Part shown: piece by piece, positions 26,902-37,200 of the stretch
Layout of the letters: each line of letters begins with the position of its first letter
Numbering within the stretch: position 1 is the first letter of the stretch
NCBI GenBank assembly: GCA_963805255.1
Contig: CAWDTK010000023.1
Coordinates: forward strand, 1-64,000
Reading direction: 5' to 3'
Length of the DNA stretch: 64,000 bases
Source of the DNA: Bog-532 sp963805255
GTDB taxonomy: Bacteria; Actinomycetota; Actinomycetes; Streptosporangiales; Streptosporangiaceae
Notes under the pieces: model-generated
Databases searched by the model: none
Told to the model about the DNA's origin: nothing
What the model saw: only the letters and a program-made list of their open reading frames with translations
Made by a program: the position numbers and the translations under genes

Positions 26902-28377
26902 TAGTACTTTGTTAGGTCGGAGTGAGGGCGGCGGCGAGCCGGTCGAGTGTGACGGGCTGCCGGCACAGGGGGCAGGCGCCGAGGATGAGGGCCAGGACGA
27001 TCTGCAGTTCTCGCAGGGCCTGGTAGAGGGTCATCCCGGCGCAGCCACTTTTGGGTCGGTGCGGATCATGGTGATGAAGGCCTGGGCGAGGATGGCGAGG
27101 GTGACGTGGCGGTGCCAGCCGGTGAATGAGCGGCCCTCGAAGTGGTCCGGGCCCAGGCCGGTCTTCAGTTCGCGGTAGTCGTGCTCGATCCGCCAGCGGA
27201 TCTTGGCCAGCCGCACCAGCTCGGTGATGGGGGTGTCCTCCGGCAGGGTGGACAGCCAGTAATCGGTGGGCTCGTCGGCTTCGGGCGGCCATTCGGCCAG
27301 CAGCCAGCACTCCGGGAGGCTGCCGTCGCGGCTGCGGGGGATGTCCCGGTTGGCGGGGCGGACCCGGATCGCCACAAACCAGCTGGTCATGGCGGCGTCA
27401 GGGTTGCCGTTGGTGGCCTTGGTGCCTTGCCGCCAGGTCACCGGCCGGAACCTGGTCCGCGCTGGCGATCGCGAGCTGGCGCAGGGTTGCCGGCGGGGCG
27501 GGGTAGGCGGGCCTGGGCGGCCGGCCGGGCCCGCCGCCCAGGGTCCGCGTCACCGGCTGCGCGTCGCCGGCGTAGCCGCTGGTGGTGCCCTTGACCGCGA
27601 CCGCGTACCGCCAGCCCCGGGCATCCAGTTCCACCCGGAAGGTGGTGTTGTCCCCGTAGCCCGCATCGGTCACCACGACCGGCCGGGCGCCGCCGGCGGC
27701 GGTGATCTCCTCCAGCACGCCCCACCCGCCCGGGCCGGTCATCTCCTGGAGCATCTCCAGCGCCAGCCGCCACTTCTCGCGGTGCCGGATGCCGTCCGGG
27801 ATGCGGGCCTGCGCACGGCGGCGCCGGGCCCGGGCCGCCGCCACCGGATCGGCCAGCGCCTGGTCATCCCAGCTTTCCGGGCAGAACAGCCGCCAGTCCG
27901 CCGCGCACGAGGCATGCTCGTTCACCAGGTGCACGCTGACGGCGATCTGGCAGTTGGCGACCTTGCCCAGCGTGCCGGAATACTGCCGGGCCACGCACGG
28001 CGAGGCCGTCCCGTCCTTGGGAAACCCGGTGTCATCGACCACCAGCGCCTCCACCGGCTGACTGGACGCGAACCACCGCGCCACGTTCCGCCGCACCGCC
28101 ACATAATCCCAGGTCGAGGACGTGATGAACTGCTGCAGCCGCTGATGATCTGTGCCCAGCCGCGCCGCCATCGGCTGCATCGACTTGCGCTGCCCGTCCG
28201 TCAGCAGCCCGCGCACATACAACTCGCCCGCGGCCCGCTGATCCTTCCGCGGCAGCCCGCCGAGCATCTCCGCGGTGAAGTCCAGCAGCTGCGGCCGGAC
28301 CTCCGCGATCTCCTGAGGGGTCATGCCGGTATAACACCGCAGAACCCGCCAGTCATACCAGACCTAACAAAGTACTA
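26902..28377 (-). mobile_element. IS701-family element
   Basis: Perfect 17-bp inverted ends TAGTACTTTGTTAGGTC (26902) and the complement ending at 28377, flanked by the target duplication CTAG (26898-26901 and 28378-28381), typical of IS701. Length is 1,476 bp. It inserted between kdpF and the hypothetical membrane gene, at the CTAG that contains the latter's stop codon. Confidence 0.9.
26912..28324 (-). pseudogene. IS701-family transposase with two frameshifts
   Basis: The 5' part (from 28324) has LYVRGLLTDGQRKSMQPMAA, VDDTGFPKDGTASPCVARQY and ARPVVVTDAGYGDNTTFRVE, the standard IS701 catalytic blocks. Near 27440 the frame shifts to SWFVAIRVRPANRD ... IRWRIEHDYRELKTGLGPDH, which contains the third acidic residue. 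Near 27045 it shifts again to LYQALRELQIVLALILGACP. Total length is normal when joined (~470 residues). With two shifts it is probably inactive. Confidence 0.85.
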
Positions 28378-28818
28378 CTAGACGGGTATTCCCGGGTCTT
28401 CCGCGATCAGGAGCCCGCATACCCGCTCCAGGCTCTGACGGCGGCGAAGCTCCAGTTCCCTTTCTCCGCGCCTGGTCGGCGAGACCGACGCCCGGGCGGC
28501 GCACCACTGTGACAGCAGCGGCAGGGACCGCTGATCCGCGCGCCCGAGGTCCATCAGCAGCGTCGCCGACCGCTCACGATGGGCAGGCCATTCGACGAGC
28601 ACCAGAACCAGCGGCGATTCGCCGGGGATGTCCTGGGGGACGACCGCTCGCACATAAAGCTCCGGCCAGTCAAGCGCGGAGACGGGCCTGGGCGTGGCGA
28701 CCTTGTCGGCTAGCGCCAGCGCGTCCAGGGTGCCGATATGCACCAGGCGCGCGGTCCAGGCCAACCCGGCGGCGATGACGAGCAGGCAGCCCCCTGCCAG
28801 CGCGGCAGCGGCTATCAC
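28378..28818 (-). CDS. Hypothetical single-pass membrane protein
   Basis: About 146 residues from a GTG at 28818; longer starts would add disordered Pro/Ser-rich sequence. The N-terminus is one hydrophobic helix (AAAALAGGCLLVIAAGLAWT). The rest is a short soluble region (SALDWPELYVRAVVPQDIPG; LVLVLVEWPAHRERSATLLM) with a charged C-terminal helix (RRGERELELRRRQSLERVCG). No family recognised. It lies between the IS701 and the kdpFBCA operon, divergent from the latter; its stop codon is the TAG of the IS target site. Confidence 0.45.
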   Translation of the reverse strand: MIAAAALAGGCLLVIAAGLAWTARLVHIGTLDALALADKVATPRPVSALDWPELYVRAVVPQDIPGESPLVLVLVEWPAHRERSATLLMDLGRADQRSLPLLSQWCAARASVSPTRRGERELELRRRQSLERVCGLLIAEDPGIPV

Positions 28819-29082
28819 ACAATGACAGTAAGCCCGGCCGCCGCCGGAGGCCAGCCCCGGAGCCGCCGGCCCAGGCGTCCCCGCAGCGAGGCGCGTTAGG
28901 AAGCCGCTAAGAATACGGGGAAATCGGCGCCCAGCTGTTAGCGATGCGTTATGGGCTATGGCTGGTGGCGCGGCGGAGCGGTTGACTTCCGGCGGAAGGT
29001 CTGCTGATGATCCGGGACGACTTGACCCTGGTGTACGGTCTCTGGGGGACGGCTGTCCGGAGCCTGACGACGGGCGCATGCG

Positions 29083-29244
29083 ATGACTGATGTTGTTCTG
29101 ATCGCCACCATCGTGGTGTTTTTCGTGGCGGCCGCCTCCCTGGTCGGGGTCCTGGACCGGGTGATCGCCGATTCGGGCGACGACGCCGGTCCCGATCACG
29201 AGGAGCCGTCCGGGCCGGGACCCGAGCCGGGACGGCCGGCGTGA
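29083..29244 (+). CDS. kdpF: KdpF-like small membrane protein
   Basis: 53 residues from ATG 29083: TDVVLIATIVVFFVAAASLV forms one membrane helix, followed by LDRVIADSGDD and an acidic, proline-rich tail. The stop TGA overlaps the GTG start of kdpB by four bases, exactly the place and coupling expected of kdpF. It is longer than the KdpF at 26708 because of the tail. It is the first gene of the operon; no convincing promoter was found in the ~260 bp upstream, where TCCGGGACGACTTGACCC at 29011-29028 is only a poor DevR-like match. Confidence 0.65.
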   Translation: MTDVVLIATIVVFFVAAASLVGVLDRVIADSGDDAGPDHEEPSGPGPEPGRPA

Positions 29245-31322
29245 GCGAGCCAGCCGACCCAGCCCAGGCAGCGGTCGCCCCGCCGCCGGAAACCCGGCCG
29301 CCGAAGGTCCGCACGCGGCCCGCCAGCGCGTTGCTCGAGCCGTCGATCCTGCGCCGCGCCGTCCGTGCGGCGTTCGTGAAGCTCGATCCCCGCCACATGA
29401 TTCGCGTCCCGGTCATGTTCGTGGTCGAGATCGGAAGCATCATCACCGCGATCCAGTTTTTCGCCCAGCCCGATCTGTTCGTCGGACTGATCACACTGTG
29501 GCTGTGGGCGACCGTGCTGTTCGCCAACTTCGCCGAGGCAGTCGCCGAGGGCCGGGGCAAGGCCCAGGCCGATACCCTGCGCCGCAGCCGCCAGGAGACG
29601 TCCGCCTTCCTCCTGCGGCCCGACGGAGGCGTTGCGGAGGTTCCGTCCGCCAGCCTGAAGGCCAGTGATCTGTGCGTCGTCACGGCCGGGCAGGTCATCC
29701 CCGGCGACGGCGACGTGGTGGAAGGGATGGCCACCGTCGATGAGGCGGCGGTCACGGGAGAGTCGGCCCCGGTCATACGGGAGTCGGGCGGCGACCGCTC
29801 GGCGGTGACGGGAGGTACCACGGTCCTGTCCGACCGGATCGTGGTCCGGGTCACGTCCAACCCGGGGGAGACGTTCCTGGACCGCATGATCGCCTTGGTC
29901 GAGGGGGCGAGCCGCCAGAAGACGCCCAACGAGGTCGCGCTCGACATCCTCATCGCCGGGCTGACGATGATCCTCCTCGTCGCGGTCGTCACGCTGCAGC
30001 CGATGGCGATCTACTCCAACGCCATCCAGTCCACGGCCGTGCTCGTCGCACTGTTCGTCTGCCTCGCCCCGACGACGATCGGCGGTCTGCTGTCGGCGAT
30101 CGGCATCGCGGGGATGGACCGGATGGTGCAGCGGAACGTGCTGGCGATGTCGGGACGTGCGGTGGAGGCCGCCGGAGACTGCTCGACGCTCCTGCTCGAC
30201 AAGACCGGCACCATCACCTACGGGAACCGGATGGCCGCCGAGTTCCTGCCCGCCGGAGGCGCGGCCGAGACCGAACTGGCCGAGGTGGCGCTCCTGTCGA
30301 GCCTGGCCGACGAGACGCCCGAGGGCCGCTCCATCGTCGAGTTCGCCGAGGCGCATTACGGGCTCACCCCTTCAGACCTGACCGGGGGCGAGCTCGTCCC
30401 ATTCTCGGCTCAGACGCGGATGAGCGGTATCGACCTGGCCGGGCGGCAGATCCGCAAGGGGGCCGCCGACTCGGTGCGGCGATGGGCCCTGGAGCTTGGC
30501 GGCGAAGTCCCGGCCGACCTCGATCCCATCGTCGAGCGCATCGCCGGCAGTGGGGGGACGCCCCTGGTGGTGGCGGATGGGCCGCGGGTTCTTGGCGTCA
30601 TCCACCTGAAGGACACAGTCAAGAAGGGCATGGCCGAACGTTTCGCAGAGCTGCGCGACATGGGCATCCGGACCGTGATGATCACCGGGGACAACCCGCT
30701 GACGGCGGCGGCCATTGCCCGGGAGTCCGGCGTCGACGATTTCCTGGCGGAAGCGACGCCGGAGGAGAAGGTGGCGCTGATCCGGCGTGAGCAGCGCGGC
30801 GGCCACATGGTGGCGATGACCGGCGACGGCACCAATGACGCGCCGGCGCTGGCGCAGGCCGACGTCGGCCTCGCGATGAACACGGGCACGCAGGCGGCCA
30901 AGGAAGCCGGCAACATGGTCGACCTCGACTCAAACCCCACCAAGCTCATCGAGGTGGTCGAGGTCGCCAAGCAGCTTCTTATCACCCGCGGATCGCTGAC
31001 GACGTTCTCCATCGCGAACGACGTCGCCAAGTACTTCGCGATCATCCCGGCCATGTTCCTTGTCGCGTACCCCAAGCTCAAGGTCCTGAACGTGATGCAC
31101 CTCGACGACCCGCACACGGCGATCCTCTCCGCCGTGATCTACAACGCCATCATCATCCCGGCGCTTATCCCGCTGGCCCTCCGCGGGGTGAGGTTCCGGC
31201 CGCTCGACGGCGCCGCCATCCTCCGGAGGAACAGCCTCATCTACGGCATCGGCGGGATCATCGCCCCGTTCGCCTTCATCAAGCTCATCGATCTCGTGCT
31301 GACCGCGATCGGATTCCACTGA
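29241..31322 (+). CDS. kdpB: Potassium-transporting P-type ATPase subunit KdpB
   Basis: 693 residues; energises the KdpFABC high-affinity K+ pump in the cytoplasmic membrane. Phosphoacceptor Asp320 lies in LLLDKTGTITYGNR. The actuator loop VDEAAVTGESAPVIRESGGD, the VTLQP segment of TM4, the nucleotide-domain KGAADSVRRW, and the hinge TGDGTNDAPALAQADVG are all intact. TM5 has FSIANDVAKYFAIIPAMF, carrying the Asp and Lys that couple ATP hydrolysis to transport. It overlaps kdpF by four bases and is followed by kdpC after a single base. Confidence 0.97.
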   Translation: MSEPADPAQAAVAPPPETRPPKVRTRPASALLEPSILRRAVRAAFVKLDPRHMIRVPVMFVVEIGSIITAIQFFAQPDLFVGLITLWLWATVLFANFAEAVAEGRGKAQADTLRRSRQETSAFLLRPDGGVAEVPSASLKASDLCVVTAGQVIPGDGDVVEGMATVDEAAVTGESAPVIRESGGDRSAVTGGTTVLSDRIVVRVTSNPGETFLDRMIALVEGASRQKTPNEVALDILIAGLTMILLVAVVTLQPMAIYSNAIQSTAVLVALFVCLAPTTIGGLLSAIGIAGMDRMVQRNVLAMSGRAVEAAGDCSTLLLDKTGTITYGNRMAAEFLPAGGAAETELAEVALLSSLADETPEGRSIVEFAEAHYGLTPSDLTGGELVPFSAQTRMSGIDLAGRQIRKGAADSVRRWALELGGEVPADLDPIVERIAGSGGTPLVVADGPRVLGVIHLKDTVKKGMAERFAELRDMGIRTVMITGDNPLTAAAIARESGVDDFLAEATPEEKVALIRREQRGGHMVAMTGDGTNDAPALAQADVGLAMNTGTQAAKEAGNMVDLDSNPTKLIEVVEVAKQLLITRGSLTTFSIANDVAKYFAIIPAMFLVAYPKLKVLNVMHLDDPHTAILSAVIYNAIIIPALIPLALRGVRFRPLDGAAILRRNSLIYGIGGIIAPFAFIKLIDLVLTAIGFH

Positions 31323-31323
31323 C

Positions 31324-32094
31324 ATGCGACGCCACCTCCTCGTCAGCGTCATCATGCTCGTGGGCGCCACGCTGGTGCTCGGCTTCGGGTACCCGCTCGT
31401 CGTCACGGGTCTCTCGCTTCTCCTGTTCCGGCACCAGGCGGACGGCTCCCTGGTGTACCGCGGTGGCAAGCTCGCCGGATCGTCACTGCTCGGCCAGAGC
31501 TTTACCGGCAGCAAGGGCACTCCGCTGCCCGGGTACTTCCAGCCGCGCCCGTCGGCCGCCGGGTCCGGCTATGACGCGTCGGCGTCGGGCGCCTCCAACC
31601 TCGGCCCGTCGAACCCGCTGCTCGCCGGGTTCGTCCCGGGAGTAAACACGGTGGGGCTGGACGGCCGGCCGTCGCGGGCGAACCCCTTCGCGACCCGGGC
31701 AGACCCGGCGTGCGTGCCAACCGACCCGGAGGGGAACCCCGTGACCAGCCCGGCACCAGGCCAGAAATATGCCAGGAACCGTGACGGCTCCTATGTCTGC
31801 GACCCCGGCACCGTGCCCGAGCGCGCCATCGCCTACCGGGAGTTCAACGGGCTGCCGGCCAGCGCGTCCGTACCGGCCGACGCGGTCACGGCCTCCGGTT
31901 CGGGGCTCGACCCCGACATCTCCGCATCGAACGCCCTCGATCAGGCGCCGCGGGTCGCCCGGGCCCGGCACCTGCCCGCAGGGGAGGTGGTGAGCCTCGT
32001 GCACCAGCACACCCAGGGCCGGCCGTGGGGTTTCCTCGGCGAGGCAAGCGTCAACGTCCTCGAGCTCAACCTCGCACTGGACGGGCTCAGATGA
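31324..32094 (+). CDS. kdpC: Potassium-transporting ATPase subunit KdpC
   Basis: 256 residues, longer than the ~190 of enterobacterial KdpC. N-terminal membrane anchor (LLVSVIMLVGATLVLGFGYP), then the periplasmic domain with GSSLLGQSFTGSKG, FQPRPSAAGSGYDASASGAS (conserved Gln-Pro-Arg-Pro-Ser) and GSGLDPDISASNALDQAPRV, ending GFLGEASVNVLELNLALDGL. A mid-protein insert around PACVPTDPEGNPVTSPAPGQ accounts for the extra length. The stop overlaps the kdpA start (ATGA). KdpC lies between kdpB and kdpA, not last as usual. Confidence 0.95.
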   Translation: MRRHLLVSVIMLVGATLVLGFGYPLVVTGLSLLLFRHQADGSLVYRGGKLAGSSLLGQSFTGSKGTPLPGYFQPRPSAAGSGYDASASGASNLGPSNPLLAGFVPGVNTVGLDGRPSRANPFATRADPACVPTDPEGNPVTSPAPGQKYARNRDGSYVCDPGTVPERAIAYREFNGLPASASVPADAVTASGSGLDPDISASNALDQAPRVARARHLPAGEVVSLVHQHTQGRPWGFLGEASVNVLELNLALDGLR

Positions 32095-33794
32095 GCGCCT
32101 CGGGATGGGAACAGCTCCTGTTCATCGTCGCCGTGACAGCGGTGACCGCGCCCTTGCTCGGCCGCTACCTGGCGGCGACGTTCCGGGGCGGCCGGGCGCC
32201 GGGGGATCGCGTGTTCCTGCCCGTCGAGCGCGGCGTGTACCGGGTTCTCGGCATCGACCCCGAAAGCAGCTGGACCTGGCGAGGCTACGCGCTGGCGGTG
32301 CTGGCGTTCGGGGTCACCTCCACCCTCCTGCTGTACCTCATCCTGCGGCTGCAGGGACACCTCCCGCTGAACCCGGCCCACGCCCCCGGCATGCCCCCGC
32401 TGCTGTCCTTCAATACCGCGGCCAGCTTCATCACCGGCACCAACTGGCAGGCTTACGAGGGCGAGACCCAGGCCAGCTACCTCGCGCAGATGGCCGGACT
32501 GGTCGTCGCGCAGTTCACCGCGGCCGCCGTCGGGCTGGCGGTGGCCCTGGCCGTCATCCGGGGGATCGCGGGCACGTCCCGCACGATCGGGAACTTCTGG
32601 GTGGATTTCACCCGGAGTCTGGTGCGCGTCTTCGTTCCCCTCTCCGTTCTCGGTGCGCTGGTGCTCGTGAGCCAGGGCGCCGTCCAGAACTTCAGCGGCT
32701 TCCGCACCGCCAGGACGCTTGCGGGCGGTACCCAGATGATCCCCGGCGGGCCCGTCACCTCAATGGAGGTCATCAAGCTGCTGGGCACCAACGGCGGCAG
32801 CTTCTACGGCGCGGGGGGTGCCCATCCGTTCGAGAACCCCACGGCGTTTACCAACATGTTCGACCTGCTTCTGGTCATCGTGCTGCCGTTCGCGATCGTG
32901 TTCATGTTCGGCCGGCTCATTGGCAGGCCACGGCAGGGGCTGGCCATCGTGGCGGTCATGGCCGTCATCTTCCTCGGCCACACGGTGATCTCGATGCAGG
33001 CCGAGGCGCGCGGCAACCACTTGCTCCCGGCGACCGTGTCCCAGGCGGAGAGCACCGAGAACCCGGGCGGCAGCATGGAAGGGAAGGAGACGAGGTTCGG
33101 TCCCGGGGCCTCTGCGCTCATGACCGTCGGGACCATGGGAACGACGGCGGGCGCGACCGATTCCGCCCTCGATAGCTACACTCCCGTGGGGGGCGCGGGG
33201 GCGTTCGTGGGCATTCTGCTCGGCGAGATCAGCCCGGGGGGTGACGGCGGCGGAATCTATGCCATGCTCGTGCTCGCGCTGCTGTCGGTGTTCGTGGCCG
33301 GGCTCATGGTCGGCCGCACCCCGGAATTCCTGGGCAAGAAGATCCGCGCACCGCAGATGAAGCTCGTCGTCGCCTACGTGCTGACGATCCCGATCGCGGT
33401 CCTGGCGTTCGGCAGCACGTCCCTGGTGCTCGGGGCCGGCAAGCGGTCGATCCTCAACCCCGGCATGCACGGCCTGACCGAGGTCACCTACGCCTACGCC
33501 TCGGTGGCTCAGAACAACGGGTCCGCGTTCGCCGGGCTGTCGGCCGACACGACGTGGTATAACACGACGCTCGGCCTGGTCATGCTGATCGGGCGCTTCG
33601 TGCCGATCGTGCTGGCGCTCGCCATCGCCGGCTCACTCGCCGGGGCACGCACCCACGCGCGCACGAGGGCCACCCTCGACACCTCCGGGCCGACGTTCGC
33701 CGTGTTCCTGATCGGGGTGATTGTGATCGTCGGCGGCCTCATCTACTTCCCCATGCTCATCCTGGGCCCGATCGGCGAGCAGATCGCCGGGTGA
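32091..33794 (+). CDS. kdpA: Potassium-binding and -translocating subunit KdpA
   Basis: 567 residues with about ten membrane helices. Pore-loop segments are FNTAASFITGTNWQAYEGET, LLGTNGGSFYGAGGAHPFEN, GTTAGATDSALDSYTPVGGA and AQNNGSAFAGLSADTTWYN. The second loop usually reads GTNGGGF; here Ser replaces the third Gly, and the third helix ends GGDGGGIYAM where GGVGSGLYGM is common. The start is ATG 32091 overlapping the kdpC stop. Position after kdpC gives the order F-B-C-A. No kdpD/E follows; the nearest regulator genes are the kdpDE pair 7 kb upstream. Confidence 0.95.
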   Translation: MSASGWEQLLFIVAVTAVTAPLLGRYLAATFRGGRAPGDRVFLPVERGVYRVLGIDPESSWTWRGYALAVLAFGVTSTLLLYLILRLQGHLPLNPAHAPGMPPLLSFNTAASFITGTNWQAYEGETQASYLAQMAGLVVAQFTAAAVGLAVALAVIRGIAGTSRTIGNFWVDFTRSLVRVFVPLSVLGALVLVSQGAVQNFSGFRTARTLAGGTQMIPGGPVTSMEVIKLLGTNGGSFYGAGGAHPFENPTAFTNMFDLLLVIVLPFAIVFMFGRLIGRPRQGLAIVAVMAVIFLGHTVISMQAEARGNHLLPATVSQAESTENPGGSMEGKETRFGPGASALMTVGTMGTTAGATDSALDSYTPVGGAGAFVGILLGEISPGGDGGGIYAMLVLALLSVFVAGLMVGRTPEFLGKKIRAPQMKLVVAYVLTIPIAVLAFGSTSLVLGAGKRSILNPGMHGLTEVTYAYASVAQNNGSAFAGLSADTTWYNTTLGLVMLIGRFVPIVLALAIAGSLAGARTHARTRATLDTSGPTFAVFLIGVIVIVGGLIYFPMLILGPIGEQIAG

Positions 33795-33797
33795 AAA

Positions 33798-34228
33798 TCA
33801 GCGCCAAGTGCCGTCCGTGGATAACGAGGTGATGGCAATCCACGTGCCGATGAGCACGAATATCAGTCCCGTCGCCAGGAATGCCCGGTCCGCCAGCCGT
33901 CCCTCCCGGCCGTAGACCAGGATGTCCTGCGGGTCGCCGGGGTCGTACCAGACGAGCACCTTCTGGCCGGGACCCAGCGTCGCTGCTTTCCTGGCCGGCC
34001 CGGGGAGATCCGCTCCATGACCCGCCCATCCGTGAGCGTGTACCGGATCAGGGCCCGGCGAGATGAACCATCCGGCGGCTCGCCCCCGCGGGCCGGCGGC
34101 TCCACGATCGCGGCCCAGGTGGCCACGCCGTCCCGGCGCAGGCGCCGCACCCGGCGCAGTCCGGAAAGGCCGGCCAGCCCCGCCAGCCCTCCCGCTGCCG
34201 CGAACCAGACCCCGATCAGGATCGACAT
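33798..34228 (-). pseudogene. DUF3592 membrane protein, one frameshift
   Basis: About 143 residues when one missing base near 33995 is restored. N-terminal helix MSILIGVWFAAAGGLAGLAG, a central segment RRALIRYTLTDGRVMERISP, then in the next frame RKAATLGPGQKVLVWYDPGD, PQDILVYGREGRLAD and a second helix GLIFVLIGTWIAITSL before the stop at 33798. The layout helix-beta domain-helix with VxVxYDPxxP is that of DUF3592 proteins, whose function is unknown. It converges on kdpA with only four bases between the two stops. Confidence 0.7.
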
Positions 34229-34254
34229 CTCCGGCCTGCCTTTGCGTCCGCCTG

Positions 34255-37200
34255 CTAGTTCGCCTGGGCAGGCAGGACGTGTACCTCGGCGTCGCCGGCC
34301 CGGCGGGTGAGTTCGAGCAAGACGCGGTGGCGGCCAGCCTTGGCCCCGGCGTCGCGGGCCAGCAGCATCTCGGTGACCCGGTGCTGATGCGCGAACGCCG
34401 CCAGGGCAGTGGCCGGGGCTCCCTTGAGCACGGCGAACTGGCCGCCGAGCTGCGATGTCAGCGCTGCGTAGCCTGCCAGCACCTGCTCCAGGTCAGCGGA
34501 TGGCGGTGCGGGAGGGACGACAGCTACCAGGAAATCCCCGGCCAGCTGCCCCGCGAGCGCGGCCGAGCGCCTGATCAGGGGCTCCATGCCAGCCGTCGGC
34601 GCGGCGCAGCCCAGAATGCGGGGATGTGCCTCGCCGCTGGCGGTGACCGCGTCACCCCGGTAGGCGGCCAGCCGGCGGTCAGCATGCTCGGCCACGATGG
34701 TGAACGCCTGCTCTCGCTTCGCCCCGAGCGTCTCGGGCGCGTAGTCCGTCCGCATTGCCTGCCCGGCCCCGGCGACGGCGATGATCTCGCCCCGCCGCAC
34801 CCGGTCGGCGAGTACCGAAGGGGGAGCGTCCACCAGTTCGATCTCATCGGCGAGCGCGAGGACGGCCGCCTCGTCCAGGATGTCACCGGCCGCTCGGCCG
34901 CCGTCCCGCAGGCTGTCCAGGTGCACCGTGGCCACGACGGTGATGCCCGCATCGGAGAGCCGCCGGGCGGCGGCGAAACGGCCGTCGCCGTCGACGTCGA
35001 CGGCGGACAGGTCGTCGATGCAGGCCACCTCGGGATGGCGGGCCAGGACCGCGCCGGTATCGATGCTGGTGCCGTCGCCGATCAGTTCCAGGCCCTCGAG
35101 CGCGGCGCGCACTCCTTCCCGGCCACGGCAGTCGACCGCCGCCACGACCACGTCCGATCCGCGCGACCTGCGGCGCCGGGCCTCTTCGAGCATCGCGGTC
35201 GTGATGCCGCAGCCGACCGCATATCCCAGGTAGACCCGGACAGCACCGCGCGCCTGCCCCCGCACCGCAGCGGGCGCACCGTCCGGTGAGTCACCGCCGT
35301 CAGCGTGTCCGCCTGCCCCCGGGGGCAGGCCTGAGGTGATGTGCAGGTGGACATCCGGGAGCTGGCCGGCCAGGCGCTCGGCCAGGCTGGGCCGCCAGCG
35401 TTCGAGCAATGTGGCCGGAGGCGCGGCCATGACCAGGTGCCGGGCGCCGGTCTCACGGACCGCCCGGGTGATCGCCGCTGCGGTGTCGGTGCCCTCGCGC
35501 ACGATGACCTGGGCGCCGGCATCCCGCGCCGCGGCCCGGATGGCGGCAGTCCCGTCTCCGGGGCGTCTCCCGGCGGGCAGGCCGAGCTCGAGCACTGTGC
35601 ATTTCGCGTTGCCGCGCCTGGCCAGCCGCGCGCCGCGCGGTACGAGCGCCTCGGCCTGGGCCGGAGCGGCGACCACCACCAGTACGTCCAGGGGCTGGCG
35701 CTGCCGGGCGGTGCCGGGCGCGGTGAGCGTCTCTGCGACGACCTGCAGCCCGATCTCGCGCAGCTCAGCCAGGTTCGCGGTCTGGAACAGGCCGCCGAGC
35801 GCCTCGTGCGCCTGCCCGGGGGGGTAGATGTTCCCGTGCCCCAGCCGCTTGCGCAGTGCCTCCGGGGAACTGTCGAGGAACCGGATTTCACCGGCCTCCG
35901 CGAGGGCCGCGCCGGACACCCTGGCCGAAGGCGGCGATCCCGTGATCCGGCCTACGGCGCCGGCGGCGCGCTCCAGGTCGCACACGTCGACGGTGCTGAT
36001 GACATCGATCCCCGCCTCCCGCAGCGACTCGATGGCCCGGGCATGATGGCCGAAATCATCGACGAGTACGACGGCGGGCCTGCGCGCGAGCACAGCGTCG
36101 AGGTCCATCTCCTCGCGGCCCAGCGGATCGCCGGCCACGCCGGGCCCGCCGCCGCTGACCCGGCGCGCCGGGACGATCTCCAGGCTGCCCATGGCCTCGG
36201 CTGTCCGGGGGCGTCCGTGTGCCTGCGCGAATCCGGCCACTACGTCCTCGCCCCGATCGCGCAGCGCGCGGCCGTCCCGCAGCATGGTGAAGGTCTTCCC
36301 GGACCCCGGCGCGGCGCCCAGGTACAGGTGCAGCGTGCCGCGCCGGGCCGGTCCCGGCGCCTCAGCCAGGGCGGCGCCGGTGCCGTGCTCTTCGCGGATG
36401 ATCTGGCCGCGGGTCGCGTCATAGGCGTAAAGCTCCGCGTAGCGGCCCCAGTTCACGGCGACGTCGAGCTGCCTGGACGCCTCGTCCTCGCCGACGTGGG
36501 TACGCAGGATGTCGGTGAAGAAACCGGCCGGGAGGTTGCCGTCGAGGCTGCCGCGCAGGGCCCGGTAGATGGTGCGCACCAGCGGTGCCCGGTCCAGGGA
36601 CGCCCGGGCGAACATCTCCTTGCTGTCCTGGATGCTCGCGCCCGCGAAGATCCTGCCGCCGCGGGACAGCGTCAGCCGCTCGCCACGGAGTTCCGCGAAG
36701 CCGAGCAGGACCAGCGCGTCAACGAGCGGAAGCAGGTCGTCGACCTCCAGGCCCAGGTTGCCGGCCAGGTCGGGCAGGTCGGCCGCGCCGTCATGCCGGC
36801 CCAGCAGGACCTCGGCCAGGCCGGACAGCCCGTCCACGGTGGCCTGCGGCAGCGGGGAATCGCCGAGCGTGCCGGCGTCCGCACCGCCCGGCTCGGCGGG
36901 CGTCGCAGCGGGAACGCCGTCGCGCTGGGTCATCATCCGGTAGATCTGGTCGACGAGCGCCTCGTAACCGGGAGTGCGCCGACGGCGCGGCCGGGCGAGC
37001 GGATTGCGCATGTCTGCCCGGATGCGGCCGGGATTCGTGCCCAGAACGAGGATCCGGTCGGCGAGCAGCACCGCCTCCTCGATGTTGTGCGTGACCATGA
37101 CCATGGTCTTGGTCGGGAACCTCTTGCCCTCCCAGAGTTCCAGCAGCTCGCCGCGCAGGTTCTCCGAGGTGAGCACGTCCAGCGCGCTGAACGGCTCGTC

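Noticed and set aside
29011..29028. DevR box before kdpF/kdpB (TCCGGGACGACTTGACCC)
   Set aside because: The half-sites are one base too far apart and the centre does not fit GGGACTWWAGTCCC.
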